This document shows positions 46,800 through 59,339 of a stretch of 64,000 bases of DNA, piece by piece. Source of the stretch: Cyathus striatus (lineage: Eukaryota > Basidiomycota > Agaricomycetes > Agaricales > Nidulariaceae); assembly GCA_025738555.1 (NCBI GenBank), contig JAOVFP010000002.1, positions 5,580,001 to 5,644,000 on the forward strand, read 5' to 3'. The notes under the pieces were generated by a model. The model had not been told where the DNA came from. It ran no database searches and saw nothing but the letters and a program-made list of their open reading frames with translations. The stretch's first letter is position 1. Each line of letters starts with the position of its first letter. The translations under genes were made by a program, and so were the position numbers.

Positions 46800-49501
46800 G
46801 GTAAGGCCAGTCTTTCCTAGCAGTTGGGGCCTGAGACTCACTCATTGCATCAAGCCTAGCAAGTGGGAGTTGGTGTGCACCTCAGCCCCCCAGCAGGAAA
46901 GATCAAACCAAGCTGGGAGGTGTGCACTGTGTGCACACTCTCACCTACATCCTTCCACCCTCACCCATGCCCTTCCACAATAGCCAATAGAGAATAGAAG
47001 TCATTTAGAAATAATTGGCATAATATACACCATAGTAGAACCTGAAGCATGCAAGTCAAAGATCACTTCTGTGTGGTATTTAATAGGACATTTAATGTTT
47101 TGGAGGATCAGTATATTTTTACCACATCCTCATCACATACAACTTTCAACCCACTCACCTAAACTACAAAACTCTAGCCTCTATCATAGAGCTACACAAC
47201 AGCCTTCAAATATGGGGTTAAGTGAATGTAAGTCTAGGAAATATAACATCACCAACATTGTTTATCAACTATGCCAAATAGATTCCTCTGCAGATATAGA
47301 TACCTTCCATGATGTCCAGCTTCACATGCAAACTGACCACTTGAAATTAATCACAAAGACCAGTTTACCACATTTTACAGCACTCAGGTTTTACATGATG
47401 TTGAAGATATTGAAGACATTTTGACATTGTGCCTCTGTGTGCTGAGTTGTTTGGGCTTTATTACACTAAATTCTATATCTCTAAGGTCCTGCAGCTGCTA
47501 ATCTTATTGGCTACCAGCCTTGAAATCCTGAAATTACCATATATCAAATGAATGGATTTCAAGGACACACCAGTGGGGAAGGGGATCATGGGCAAACTGG
47601 CAAGAAGATGATTTTAACTGGCCTGTTTATCCAGCCAGCTTTCATCATTGAAATGCACATGGGGTTTTTCTCCTTGGATGGAGAAGTAGCTGAAACACAT
47701 TTCTCTATCTATTTTGGCTTGGGAGGAGAGATTCAAGGAAGGGTGGACAGGAGAAATAATTCATTCTTCAGTACATGTGTGCAGTGCCAGCTTTTGTCAT
47801 TGAAATGCACATGATGCTTTTCTTTCAGGCAATACTGTACATTTGATATATCAAACCCCTGTAATTACAGTTCAGAGCTGATGTATGGATACTGTAATTT
47901 ATAGGTCATACCAAGATAGGAAGGAGCAGCTGATGCATGAGGCATCTTTCATAATACATTAGTCATGCAATGCTCCACAGTGTGTCAGCAATGTCAGTTT
48001 ACTTCCATACTCCACTATCTTGCACCTCTTCCAGGATCACTGTTTCCCTCATCCTTATACCATTCATTATATGTACCAAAATTATATACAACATACTGTG
48101 TGTCTTGGATAGAAAAAGAATTTAAATTTTCCATTCTATGAATTGCCAAAAATATACAAAAATATATTCCTTTTATTCATTGTTTACTCCTCCTACCTTG
48201 CCACATCTGTCATTTCTTCACCTCTTCTCTTAGATATTCCTCCTCTGTTGCATCTGCACATGGCTCTTGTTGATATCATAACCTCATATGTCAACAACAC
48301 AAAGGCATATTCTCAAGAAGATGTGAAAAGTAGCAATTGAGCTGCAGGGTACTTATCTATATAGATTCCTTCCTCCTCATCTTCCTTGAACTTTCCACAG
48401 CTACAGGTACTTCATTTTAAAATATTTCTTTTAATCACCAGAGCTGTATACATCCATAATCATATTGTATATGTCAAAGGAATTTTGTATTAATTGGTCC
48501 ACATAAGCTTGGGCTATGAATTAATCTTCCTACCCCTCTTCCTTCATCATCACATCCTCCATTTCCTCTCCAATGCAATAGCTTACTTCTACTTTTGCAT
48601 ACACATCATTTTAGACCTGAGCACACTGATTACAAAGTATTACGTTCATTCATTATTTTGGTACCAGGATATGTGCAAGCCTGGGCCATGGTACTACCTA
48701 GTCACATGTAGCAATTGTACTTGTTAGTCTACCAGTATGGGTAATTGCTCAGAATTTGCTCAGACTACTCATATTTGGAATTGGTTTTTAGAATAAGAAA
48801 ATATATAGTATATTCCAGGTACATGATCTAATCAAATATTGCTTGACAACATGTAGTAGAGTATACTAGTATTTACTTGAGTTTCTAATGGCCTTAGATT
48901 TTCATCAGACCAAAACTCCAAGTCATTCCAAATAGACCTTAAAAGGTTTACATTATTGTCTATTATATATAATATGAGTACTCTTCTGTTTTTACATATA
49001 AAAACAAGGAAGAAATATGTATAAATACCATGTTTTATATTACTTAAATCTCTTCATGTTCCAGGCCTATGGCATGGTGTTGTGTGAATATGGTTATGTA
49101 ATCATGCTTCACAGTGATAGTGGTACACTTTGACAGTTGCAGAAAGCTGCAGCCAAGTTACAGCAATGATTAAGTCAGTCAGTTCCACTGTAATGTGTGA
49201 GCATGAGTGAGCAGTATGTACCTCTTGATTTTCTTTAATAGCTAGACAATCTATTATGAAATACCATAAGTATTTCATTCAACTGTTTCTTTCACAGATA
49301 TGAAAGTATATATTTTAAAAAAAAGGATATAATATATGGGAGGAAACCATGCATACTTATATGTATTTGGATGTATAACAATACTCAATACAGTGCCTTT
49401 AGTTACTTCTCATCACCTGACTTGGCATGAGTACATCACTCCCACCATAATTCAAACTACATTTCAACAACATATTATTTCAACTTGGAAACACATTTTG
49501 T
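46800..49501. other. AT-rich transposon-derived sequence without recognisable genes
   Basis: CpG-depleted, with only short open frames. One segment at about 47,842-47,915 is repeated in inverted orientation near 60.7 kb. A short direct repeat (CATTGAAATGCACATG) occurs near 47,650 and 47,800. Confidence 0.5.
47842..47915 (+). repeat. Dispersed inverted repeat, copy a
   Basis: Starts TTTGATATATCAAAC and continues through CTGATGTATGGAT. The reverse complement of about 60,655-60,740 aligns with it along its length. Probably termini or fragments of the same unidentified mobile element. Confidence 0.55.
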
Positions 49502-49506
49502 GGCAT

Positions 49507-50276
49507 TGTTATATCCATGTCTGGATATATCATGCTGACGTTACCGAAGGTTCCCACATGACCTTCCAACATACCTGGTCCATTCCTGGAATGTACCCAC
49601 TACAGGTTTATGTCTTCTGATATTTCTGCCTGGGTCCTAACCTGGAACCTGTTGGGTTTTCAGGTATTTCAGATATGTATGTTCTCTTATGACAGCCTCA
49701 CCACATCATTGTAGCATTACTCCTCTCTTCCATTCTCACTTATACATTTCATTATGGCCAATGTAGTTTAGTTCTTTTCTCTTCATTCTGAACTCATTAT
49801 TTGCACCCCTACTCCGCTTTGCCCAGCCTTTACCTTTTACCTATCCCTTTGACTTGTTCTCAGTTCCCTGCTTCTGCATTTGTACCTATAGGTTTCTACT
49901 CAGTATATATAGCCTTCCAGATGTACTATTAGTCTTTAGTATTTGTATCAACTCTGTACACTTCTTCCTACTCTTAAGTCTGAAACCTGCTCTGGGTCCC
50001 CCTTTGGATTTCTCTCCCACTGCCTAGTGTAGCAGCAAAGCCTCTTCTCATACTCTGGAATGTTTCCTTTCATTGAATATTGTCTGTCATGAAATACAAA
50101 CCATTCCCTGAAGGTATCCAGGTGGTGCAGCACATATGCTGAAGCCATGGTTCATTCCCACACTCCCACTCTATGTTTCTGCACCTGTACTCACTTCAGG
50201 TTTCCATTATAGTTCTCCCATGCCCTCCGGGCATCCTTGCATCTGTTTCCTAGTAGGATAGAATTGGTACATAACA
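49507..50276. repeat. Solo LTR, copy 1 (770 bp), 5-bp TSD
   Basis: Begins TGTTATATCC and ends GGTACATAACA (TG...CA with TGTTAT/ATAACA ends). An exact 5-bp duplication GGCAT flanks it at 49502-49506 and 50277-50281. About 80% or more identical by eye to 57761-58515. No internal retrotransposon domain lies between, so each is a solo LTR of an LTR retrotransposon (Ty3 or Ty1 type not decidable). Confidence 0.9.
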
Positions 50277-53200
50277 GGCATTAGATAGACTAGTTCTTCT
50301 ACTACAGTGCTTTCCAAGTCAATCAGGCTTTTTTTTTTTGGACCACTGAAAAAATGAAACAGACCCTATTATGTGATATAATTATGCCATATATGGAAAT
50401 TATTACATAATATTTATTGGTGAGCAATGATATTGTGGTCCCTCCAAGCACTTTGAGGGATACAATGATGAGATGTGTACTCTTTAACAGCATAGGCAGC
50501 TCGTTTAATGTTTAGACCCATTCTATAAATGTTTTAGGAAAGGCTGAAGGTCCATAATATAAAACATACTTGTAAGCACTCATGTATCTCCAACAGTAAC
50601 GAAAAAATTTGCAGATTTGAGTTGTAGAAACTGCATCCAAACATTTAGGAACCAGCTCTTGGGCCTTTTTAAATGTTCCATCAGCAAGGCCACAAAATTC
50701 TGTAAATTTGTGAGGCATAATCTTAACTGAGTACTATAATATTAATATTGAACTCACTGTATTTTGCAAGACCCCACACCATCTCAATGGGATTGAGTTC
50801 ACAATGAAATTTTGGAAGAAAGAGACATTTATGGCCAGATTCTTCAATTACCAGCTGAAGAAGTGGCTTTTCAGCCTTAAAATCTGGCTGAAGAGAAAGG
50901 ACCCACTGCATGCAACAATCAGATGCATGAGTTTGATCACATTTATCCATATCAGAAACTCCTTGAGCACCACTAGTGGAGTTACCTGAACCTTCAATCT
51001 CATCTTGCTTTGATCGAGCATCTTTCAGTGCAGCCTCATGAACAGCCTGCGATAACCTGCACATTTTGCAGGTACCTACTAAGCTAGATCCATGCTTCTG
51101 TTCAAGTTCAGTAAGTAATCCATGCTCTTGTAATACCTGCTCCATTCCCTTTGGTTTATCTGCTAAGAAGTTTCCATCCTTATCAACACCTGTATAGCCT
51201 GGTGGAAATACCATGGACTGGACTTCACCAGTTGAAGGGTTAATGGTGTTGTGCATAGTGGGCTGTTGACCCCCAGGACACTGATTCATCTTGTGAGCTA
51301 GCAATGCATCTGCTGCAAAAGCCTCATGTGCAGATGAGCAGTCAAATATAAAAACAGCAACACCATCAGGAAACTTTGCATTAAAATTTTTGATTGCATC
51401 TTTTGTCTGAAAAATAGATTGTTAGTTATTGTATGTTTCTCAGCTGTAACAAGATTACCTGAGTGATTAATTGACCCATATCCCACCATGGATTGTAATT
51501 TGAGCCAGAAAAAATAATCCTTTGAGCATCAAAACTAGAAAGGCAATAGGACATGAAGGGGGCTGGTGGGGGTGGTGGGATCCATTCATTCTCAAGCTCT
51601 TGCATAGTCCTGGATGAAGCCACAGGAGTTCTTGCATTTTTAGGTTTCCTTTTTCCTGTCTTTGCTGATGTACTTGATGGAGTTGTTTCTGATGCAGGTT
51701 CTTGTGGTGGCTTTGGGTGCTCAGGAAGCAACATTTGCACTGCAATCTCCTCTTCACTGAGAGCAAGTCGACCACATGCTTCAATTATAAACTCTGAAAC
51801 ATGTACAATTTGTCCACATTCTTTTTTGCAAATTGGTTGTTGACCATCACATGCCCAAACATAGTTGTCAAGATCATTTGCATGAAAGCAAGTTTCATTA
51901 TGAAATATTGAATAATGAACCTTCTGACCATCACTCAAGTTAGGCTTAATCTCAACAAGGTCTTCACCCTCATATACATTGGCAAACCTGAATGAATTAA
52001 TGTTAACTAATAACCTATAAAAAATTGGCAACCAGATTGTACTTACAGAAGAACTTGAGTGTGAACAAAGTTCAAAAACTTGTCACAAGAAACAATAACA
52101 TCAGGTCTCTCATGCCCATCAACATATACACCCTTCCTAACATGCGACATCCAAAATACAAGTCTTTTAAGCCATGCTACAGCCATTGTTTCACCAATTG
52201 TATCTTCTATACCAAGACTTGGAAAGAGGAACTCATTTACATAGCAACATAGTTTAGGTGCATTTAACTGTTATCATAATCATTAGTGTTTGAATTGAAT
52301 ATCATAAATGTGTATGTACTCTTCCAATAAATCCTCCCTTGTCAACTGGTATCTCTCCCTTCAGCCAGTTTTGAATTGCTGAGTTAACTTTGGCTCTATC
52401 TAAATGGGATGTGTGCCATGCACCTTTACCCTGTCTATTTTCTGGAAGCTGTCCAGTTTTTAGGACATGTAAAACCATTGAACACAATAAATGCCAAAAG
52501 TATGTTCCTCAATTGCAACATAATGCAATTGCTTCACTGACATTGGTCACAGGCTGACTCTTAGCAAGCTGCTTCTTAAGAGAATGCTGTGTTCTCCATG
52601 GTGCACTTTTGATCTGAGTCTTCAGATTTGCACACTCAATTGTAATTTTGAGTCATAGATTATTATATTGCAAAATAGCCTCCAAGTCTAAGAGCTTTCA
52701 TGCCACGTCATTATCAGTAAGAACAGCTTTCTTACTTCGATATTGACATTTAAGCCTCTCAACATTACAGGCTAATCAATCATGCAGGCACAAAAATTCT
52801 TCATCTGACAGTTCTTGTTTGTGTGAACTATCCTTTTCATGATTAGGTGTGTAGCTAGCCTTGGAGCTACTGTCATTTTCATTGCTCACATGCATCACAG
52901 TATTGTCAATATCAAGCTATTGAAGTGTTAGAATTTAAATTTATAAATTACTATTATGCTTCTTACCTCTATGGTGTCATTTGTAACATTTAAATTCTCC
53001 TCTTCACAGTCTCTACTAGTATTGAGCTACTAATCTGTAAGAACATAGACTTATGAGATATGTAAAATTTTGTACCTTTACATTGTCATTTGAAGTGTTG
53101 ATGGATTCATTATTGCAAGGGGGAGAGAGAGGTGATGTACTCATATCTAAAATTTCGTCCTGTGTGGTTATAAATTTGCAGTACTTTCCACTCACCCACC

Positions 53201-53504
53201 TATACACATGTGCTCCATGTGTAGTACACATTTCCATGTGAACTACACATGTACTTCACAAAAATACACTTAATTGTAAAATTTCCACATGGACTTCACC
53301 TAATTCCACATGAAGTACACATGAATTCCACTTCTTAAAAATTTTCATCCAGAAGGTGAATTTAGCTATGAAGAAAGTGAACTACACATGAAATTGTACA
53401 TGTGGAATCCATGTGTACTTCACTCAAATCATTTAAAATAATAGTATATTTAAACTATTTAAATACAACTATTATTATTTAATAACAGTTATGTGATATC
53501 CTCA

Positions 53505-54180
53505 CCCCCCACTCATTGCCCCACCATTCCCACCCTCCATGTGTGTCATCCCCCCCTGTTCCTACCCTCCATGTGTGCTGCCTCCCCTGTTCTCACCCTC
53601 CACACATGTCATTCCCCACTGTTCCCACCCTTTGCATGTGTCATTCTCCCCTGTATCCATCCTCCACATGCATTGTTTCCCCCTGTTCCCACCCTCCATG
53701 TGCATTGCCCCCCACCATCCCCCCCTGTTCCTGCCTCCCATATGTGTCACCCCCTGCCGTCCCCACCCTTTGTGCATGTCATCCCCCCTGTTATCACACT
53801 CTATGGGTGTCATTCCCTGCTGTTCCCCCCTGTTCCCACCCTCCACACACGTCATTCCCTGCCATTCCCACCCTTCACACACATTGTTCCCCCTGTTCTC
53901 ATGCTTCACATGTGTCATTCCCTGCCATTCCCTCTGTTCCCTCCCTCCACATGTGTCATCCCCCACCATTCCCACCCTCCATACATGTTGTTCCCCCCCA
54001 TACTCACCCTCCACACTCATCATTCTCCACCTTTTCCACTCTATATGCACATCATTCCCCCCACTCCTGCCTCCACACTCTTCATTCCCTGCCTTTCTCA
54101 CCCTGCATGTGTGTTGTTTCCTGCCTTTCCTGCCCCTCCTACCCTGCATGCATTGCCCTCCTGCCTATTCAGTGTTGTCT
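53505..54180. repeat. Pyrimidine-rich minisatellite in E2, period 31-33 bp
   Basis: More than 18 degenerate units of the form CTGTTCCCACCCTCCATGTG plus TCATTCCCC. Strongly strand-biased (C/T on plus). Open in all three plus frames because it lacks stops; not regarded as coding. Confidence 0.85.
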
Positions 54181-54364
54181 TGCTTCAGGTTTACCCTCTT
54201 GATAGGGGAGAGAAGGCAAGGGGAGTGGGGGAGAGGGAGAGGGTAGTGGGGAGTGAAGAAGCAGGGCAAGGAATGATGAGTTGGCAATGTGTTAGCTATA
54301 TGTCACATGATGCATATACATGGAAATGTGTCATAGGTCATTATGTAGCCATTGTCTCACAGGT

Positions 54365-54460
54365 ATAATATGGTCCAATGGCTTAACAGTAAATTAGGTA
54401 CATTTGATGTGATTACTAATTGCAGTAGTGGTCAATAGTTCAATTTCCCTTCATGTCACT
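54365..54460 (+). other. tRNA-like segment in E2
   Basis: Box A-like TGGTCCAATGGCTTAAC (54371-54387) and box B-like TAGTTCAATTTCCC (54436-54449). It sits between the minisatellite and the right subterminal array, the same position as in E1. Arms are too decayed for a working tRNA. Confidence 0.35.
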
Positions 54461-55497
54461 ATGCTAAAACATTTATTTTTATTATAATAGTAATGGAGAA
54501 GTGTATTACAAGTAATTACAAGTACAAGTGTAACCAGTCCACATGTATTCCTTGTGAATTTCACTTCACAATTCCATATGGAATTTCAATATTTCACCCA
54601 TACATGTGCACTACATGTGTACTCCATGTGTACAAAAATCACAAATTTGAATGAAAATTTGCTGATTTAAATACATTTGAGGTGGAGTGTAGTACATATG
54701 AAGTACATGTGAAGTACACATGAAAAGGTGGAATTCATGTGGATTCCACATGTAACAGGGGGCAAGTGTAAAGTGCTCTAAATTAGATTAGAAATAGGAC
54801 AAGAACAGAAGAAAAAATAATCAACATAACTCACAGAGCTGGTGGCATCATCCATTAACTCTTCTTTCTCCTGGTGTGCTTCTTGAATTTTTGTGAGCTT
54901 AAACTTTGATGGTTTAGCCTACACACATATCTTGTTAAAATTGTACTGGTCAAATATAGTAGAATAAGTACCTGGAATATTGATGTGATCAATGGTTGCA
55001 TTTGAATAGCTCAAGCCTTCTTTGTCTTGCCATTGGAGTTTCTCCAGTTTGTTGTGCAAGCAATTTTGGCTGTGCACTCTGGAGTGATGTCTGCGATCTC
55101 ATGTCTTTCCTTCCACTTCATCATCTGAACCAAAAATGACAATTAATATTCCCCAAATAGACTTGATCTCATGCCTACCATGAGCTGCTTTTTCTCATCA
55201 GCAAAGATACCATGAGGTTGAGAAGTCAGAAGCTCAACATCTAAATCTATTTCAGACTCTGCTTCTGACATTGCTTCTGTGACAGTTGGCATGTAGGTAG
55301 GGTTGTGTACAAGATCTGGATCAGTATGTTCTTTTGTGATGTTACCAATCTCACCACATTCAGCTGCTTCTCATTAAAGGGCAGCATCTCATCTCACATT
55401 CTGTTTCTTCTTAGCAGTACTTTACCCTCCCCCCCAATTTCTGGACAGACAAGAAAATGTCCGGAATTTCTGGGTGAACTCCATATGAAAACATATC

Positions 55498-56245
55498 TTG
55501 GTATATCTAGATTGCATCATGTGATATCCCAACACATCAGTTCACTGAAACTTGCAAACCTCAATGCATGTCTATAAGTGCCAAATTGCGAGCATGCAAA
55601 CCCAAGCAAACCACTGGCACCCTTCCACTATTATTAGGCTTGTACACATTAAATTTAAATATTAATGATTATGTATTAGTTTAATAATTGCACAATAACA
55701 TATAAAATTTGAGGCCAAGCCACCAAAGAGTAAGTAGAAATTAAGTTTGGTCTTCTGTATCTCATTATATCTAAATTTTAGATTGACTGCATTGCTGTAC
55801 ACCCTGGTACACTGCAAGCAATATGTGTGACTATTGAATTTGGACACTGTTGTTTCATTAAAAAAATGCATAATGTGATATTTATATTTTACACCTCACT
55901 GACGAGCTTATGTTGAATTTAAATGTGTATCCTGTAGATGAATTACTTATAAGCATCATGGTTTAAATGTTTAAAGTACAATATATAGCACATTGGTTCA
56001 TTATTACTTTAAGTCTTTTCCTAATTGCTTCATTTCTCATTAAAAATACTTATTGTCCAGATGTAATTTTCGCATTTTTAATCAATAACATCAATTTTGT
56101 AGACTAATGTGCCTACTGTGTACTCAACAAGTAATTTATTATGTAAAGAATGGTTGAGCTGGTTGTGAGTTGGTGTGGCTGTAACCCTTGCATAACCCTG
56201 TATGGCCAGTGGCATTACTGCATTTGGCAAATCTAGATATACCAA
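55498..56245. mobile_element. Putative 748-bp insertion nested in E3
   Basis: Left end TTGGTATATCTAGATTGC; inverted right end TTGGTATATCTAGATTTGC. The flanks CATATC (55492-55497) and CATACT (56246-56251) may be a decayed duplication. The interior is AT-rich and non-coding. Confidence 0.5.
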
Positions 56246-56446
56246 CATACTATGGACTCATATGAAAACCAGATTTTCTGGATAGAATCCACATGGAACA
56301 CAGATTTTCCAGATGGACATGATAATTTCCAAACAAAGTCCACATTGAGTCCATGTTAAAGAACTTTTTTTCTGGGTGGAATCCAGGTGGAATGAGAAAT
56401 TTTCCAATTGATGGAAATGAAATATAACTTTGTTTTCCCATAGAGT

Positions 56447-56870
56447 CACATAGTATTACAGTATTACAATATTATGTGTCTCACAGTATTGCAGTCATCA
56501 CAGTTATGTTTCACATAGTATTACACTTGTTACACTTTTTGCAATGTCACAGTATTGGAGTTGTCACAGTTTTACACATGTTCATGATGATACAAATATC
56601 ACATTCACATTGTCATGGTCATCAGGGTCATCTTCATTATCACACTTGTCACATAGTGTCACAGCTGTCAAAATCTGTGATACTGTGTGATAAGTGATAC
56701 TGTGACACTACAAAAAGTGTGACAAATGTGACAAGTGTGACATTATGTAGAAAGATACTGTGACACTATGTGAAAGCAAAAAGTGTGACACAATATGAAA
56801 AGTAGCTATGATGACTGCAAGACTGTGAGACACATAATATTGTGATACTGCAATACTATGCCACATTGTG
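56447..56870. repeat. Large imperfect palindrome of TCACA-rich sequence in E3
   Basis: The arm at about 56,447-56,545 (including ATTATGTGTCTCACAGT) aligns with the reverse complement of about 56,775-56,870. The centre is near 56,660. A TCACACTCAACACATGG-type tandem array continues to about 57,000. Confidence 0.75.
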
Positions 56871-57760
56871 ACACCTGTGTCACACTCAACACATGGTATC
56901 ACACTCAATGCATAGTGCCATGTTCAACAGTGTCACACTCAATGCATCATGTCATGCTCAACACATGGTGTCACACTCAGCACAGTGTCACACTTGATGG
57001 AGTCATAGAAGTTGTGGACTGTACAGCATGTGCCCATGCACAAGCTAACCATAGTGTAATGGTTATGCACACTATCCACTATCATGTGAATGAATGTTAT
57101 GTAATTATCACAACAATACTGGTGCAAACTATGCAACTATACCATGCTCTACTAATTTATTTATAATACAAGTAAAGTAAGTAATAAACTACTAATTAAT
57201 ATAAGCTACCTGGAATCCAGTATAGCAAATTCCTTTGGAATTCCAGCTGAAAGGTGGAATTTGGCCAATAATCTGGATTCCATGTGGAATTCATCCAGAG
57301 AACACCTGGACTGGAAAACTGAAATTTGGCAGGTGTCTCCACCAAAACAAGTCCACCTGGAGTCCATGGAATAGCTGGAAATTCCATGGAAATTCCTTGG
57401 ACTTTCTGGGGAGTCTGCAGATTCTGTTCAGATTCTGGAAGTAATTTAGGGGGGAGTGTAAAGATCTCTCTTCTTAGGCATGTGATTGGCTTGAAACTAT
57501 GGAATTCCCAAAAAACAGAAAAAAAATTCATACCAATACATCAGGTTGTAATCAAAAATATATTTGTAATGTTCCTTGGCTCTTGGAGAAGCCATCAAAA
57601 TTATATTGTCTGGCCTCATAAGTGAAACACCATGGAAAAAATATGGGTGACATTGTAAATCAACATCTTTTGACAGGTTTCCTTCCTAAAAAAAATATCA
57701 AAAAATACAAAAAAAATTCCTTCCCCCTAAACACCAGGTGCTGGAAATGTGACTGATAGC

Positions 57761-58515
57761 TGTTATATCCATGTCCGGATATACCATGCTGATGTTACCA
57801 AAGGTTTCCACACAACCATTGAACACACCTGGTTCGTTCCTGGAATGTACCCACTACAGGTTTATACTTCCCAATGTTCCTGCCCAGGAATGTACCCAGA
57901 ACCTGTCAGGTTTTCTATCAGGTATCCCAGATACATAGTTTCTCTTATGATGGCCTCACCACATCATTATTATATTACTCCTCTCTTCCATTCTCACTCA
58001 TACGTTTCATTATGGCCTTTGTAGTTTAGTTCCTTATTCTTCATTCTGAGCGTGTCATTTGCACCCCTACTCCGCTTTGCCCAGCTTTTATATTCTACTT
58101 ATCCCTTTGACTTACTCTTAGTATTATACTTCTACATTCATACCTACAGGTTCCTACTTAGTATAAGTAGTCTTCAGTATTCATATCAACTTCATACACT
58201 TCTTCCTATGCTTAAGTTCTGAAACCCACTCCAGGTTTTCCTTCCGGTTTCTCTCCTGCTGCCTAGTGTAGTGGCAAAGCCTTCTCTTATACTCTGGAAC
58301 ATTTCCCTTTGACATATATCATCTTCCTTGAAATACAAACCATTCCCTGGAGATATCCAGGCAGTGCAGCACATACACTGAAGCCATGGTTCTTTCCCAC
58401 ACTCCTGCTCTATGTTCCACACCCATACTCACTTCAGGTTCTCATTATAGTTCTCCCACACCTTCCAGGCATCTTCACATTCATTTCCCAGTAGGAAGGG
58501 AATCAGTACATAACA
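57761..58515. repeat. Solo LTR, copy 2 (755 bp), 5-bp TSD
   Basis: Same family as 49507-50276 and same orientation. Begins TGTTATATCC and ends GTACATAACA. An exact duplication ATAGC flanks it at 57756-57760 and 58516-58520. The different duplications show two independent insertions. Confidence 0.9.
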
Positions 58516-59339
58516 ATAGCACTGTACTCCATTCCATCAAGTGTCATTGGTGCAGAGGATAATTTATAAAACACTGTTGACATGAAGGTAAGGTGGGTAG
58601 ATATGGAGAGGCCCAGCAAAGCCGTGGGCCTGATGGTGTTGAAAGTTTGGCTCCTAAAGCATATGGTGGTTTTAAAACAAAGATAAAATACATCAGCAAA
58701 AACCTCAGGTGCCAAATTAGTGAGATTAGTATAATAAAGGGTACCTGTTACCTAATTACCTCTAGTCTTCACTTATATGGCCTTATATTCACTGATATGG
58801 TGCAAGTAAGCTTTAATAAGTTAAAATAAGTTACCAGCAGTAACTAATTGCAACTAGTAATAACTAAATATCATTTATTTCAGTACATGCAATCAACAAG
58901 TAATGTGTATACATTTTATTCAAACCTGTTTAGAGCAGTTGAATTCAGTACTTATTTACATTTTTACTATATCTGAGTTGTACATAGCATGTATCTACAT
59001 GAGTTTTGTAAGTATTGCATACACATCATAACTCATATATAATTCTAATGGTTTCAACACATAAAAATACACTTACAAATTGCTTAAAAAGTGACAATAA
59101 TCAATAAGTTATCGATCTATGTAAGCCTACTTGTAATAAAAAATGAAATTGCAAAGCTCGAAACAAGATTGTAAGTTGCAATGGATTTAAATAGCCAGAG
59201 CTGCTAATGCAACAGCTGCCATTGATGTTGAGCTGAAAAATGTTTAGCCGAAGAGTTGCCAGCCAATCAGATCATTGGGAAGCTGATGTAATTATCACAT
59301 GACTCATTCCATGTCACTGACACAATACATTCAACTCTT

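Larger units (their letters stand above)
53179..54778. mobile_element. Element E2: 1.6-kb non-coding DNA element of family E
   Basis: Left end CAGTACTTTCCACTCACCCA; inverted right end GAGCACTTTACACTTGCCCC. The flanks read TAAATTTG (53171-53178) and TAAATTAG (54779-54786), an 8-bp duplication with one mismatch. Subterminal arrays of ACATGTGAAGTACACATG-type motifs lie at 53,210-53,430 and 54,540-54,760. The interior has a pyrimidine-rich minisatellite and a tRNA-like segment. Same order of parts as E1. No transposase. Confidence 0.72.
50512..55290 (-). pseudogene. Decayed DDE transposase gene (IS630/Tc1-mariner-like signature), interrupted by E2
   Basis: From 5' to 3' on the minus strand: possible N-terminal part near 55,100 (WKERHEIADITPE), then after E2, LPENRQGKGAWHTSHLDRA (near 52.4 kb), a short segment resembling YVDGHERPDV with stops, IFHNETCFHAND, FIFDCSSAH, a Cys cluster (CKMCRLS, DCCMQW), and LPKFHCELNPIEMVWGLAK. 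It ends near FRYCWRYMSAYKYVL. The spacing FHDES-FDN-CELNxIE is typical of a DDE transposase family abundant in Agaricomycetes. The first acidic residue is Asn here (codon 51897-51899). The second (51341-51343) and the Glu (50783-50785) remain. Multiple stops; inactive. Linkage of the N-terminal piece across E2 is inference. Confidence 0.7.
55415..57468. mobile_element. Element E3: 2.05-kb non-coding DNA element of family E, exact 9-bp TSD
   Basis: Left end CAGTACTTTACCCTCCCCCC; inverted right end GAGATCTTTACACTCCCCCC. The exact duplication TCTTCTTAG lies at 55406-55414 and 57469-57477. Subterminal arrays of TGGAATCCA/GGATTCC motifs occur near 56,270-56,410 and 57,200-57,430. The interior has a nested insertion, a large palindrome with TCACA repeats, and a box A-like GTGTAATGGTTATGCAC near 57,054. 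Same overall plan as E1 and E2. Confidence 0.82.

Noticed and set aside
53493..54368. Overlapping open frames of more than 200 codons in three frames
   Set aside because: They come from a stop-free, C/T-rich 32-bp repeat. Encoded products are simple Pro/His/Ser repeats in every frame.
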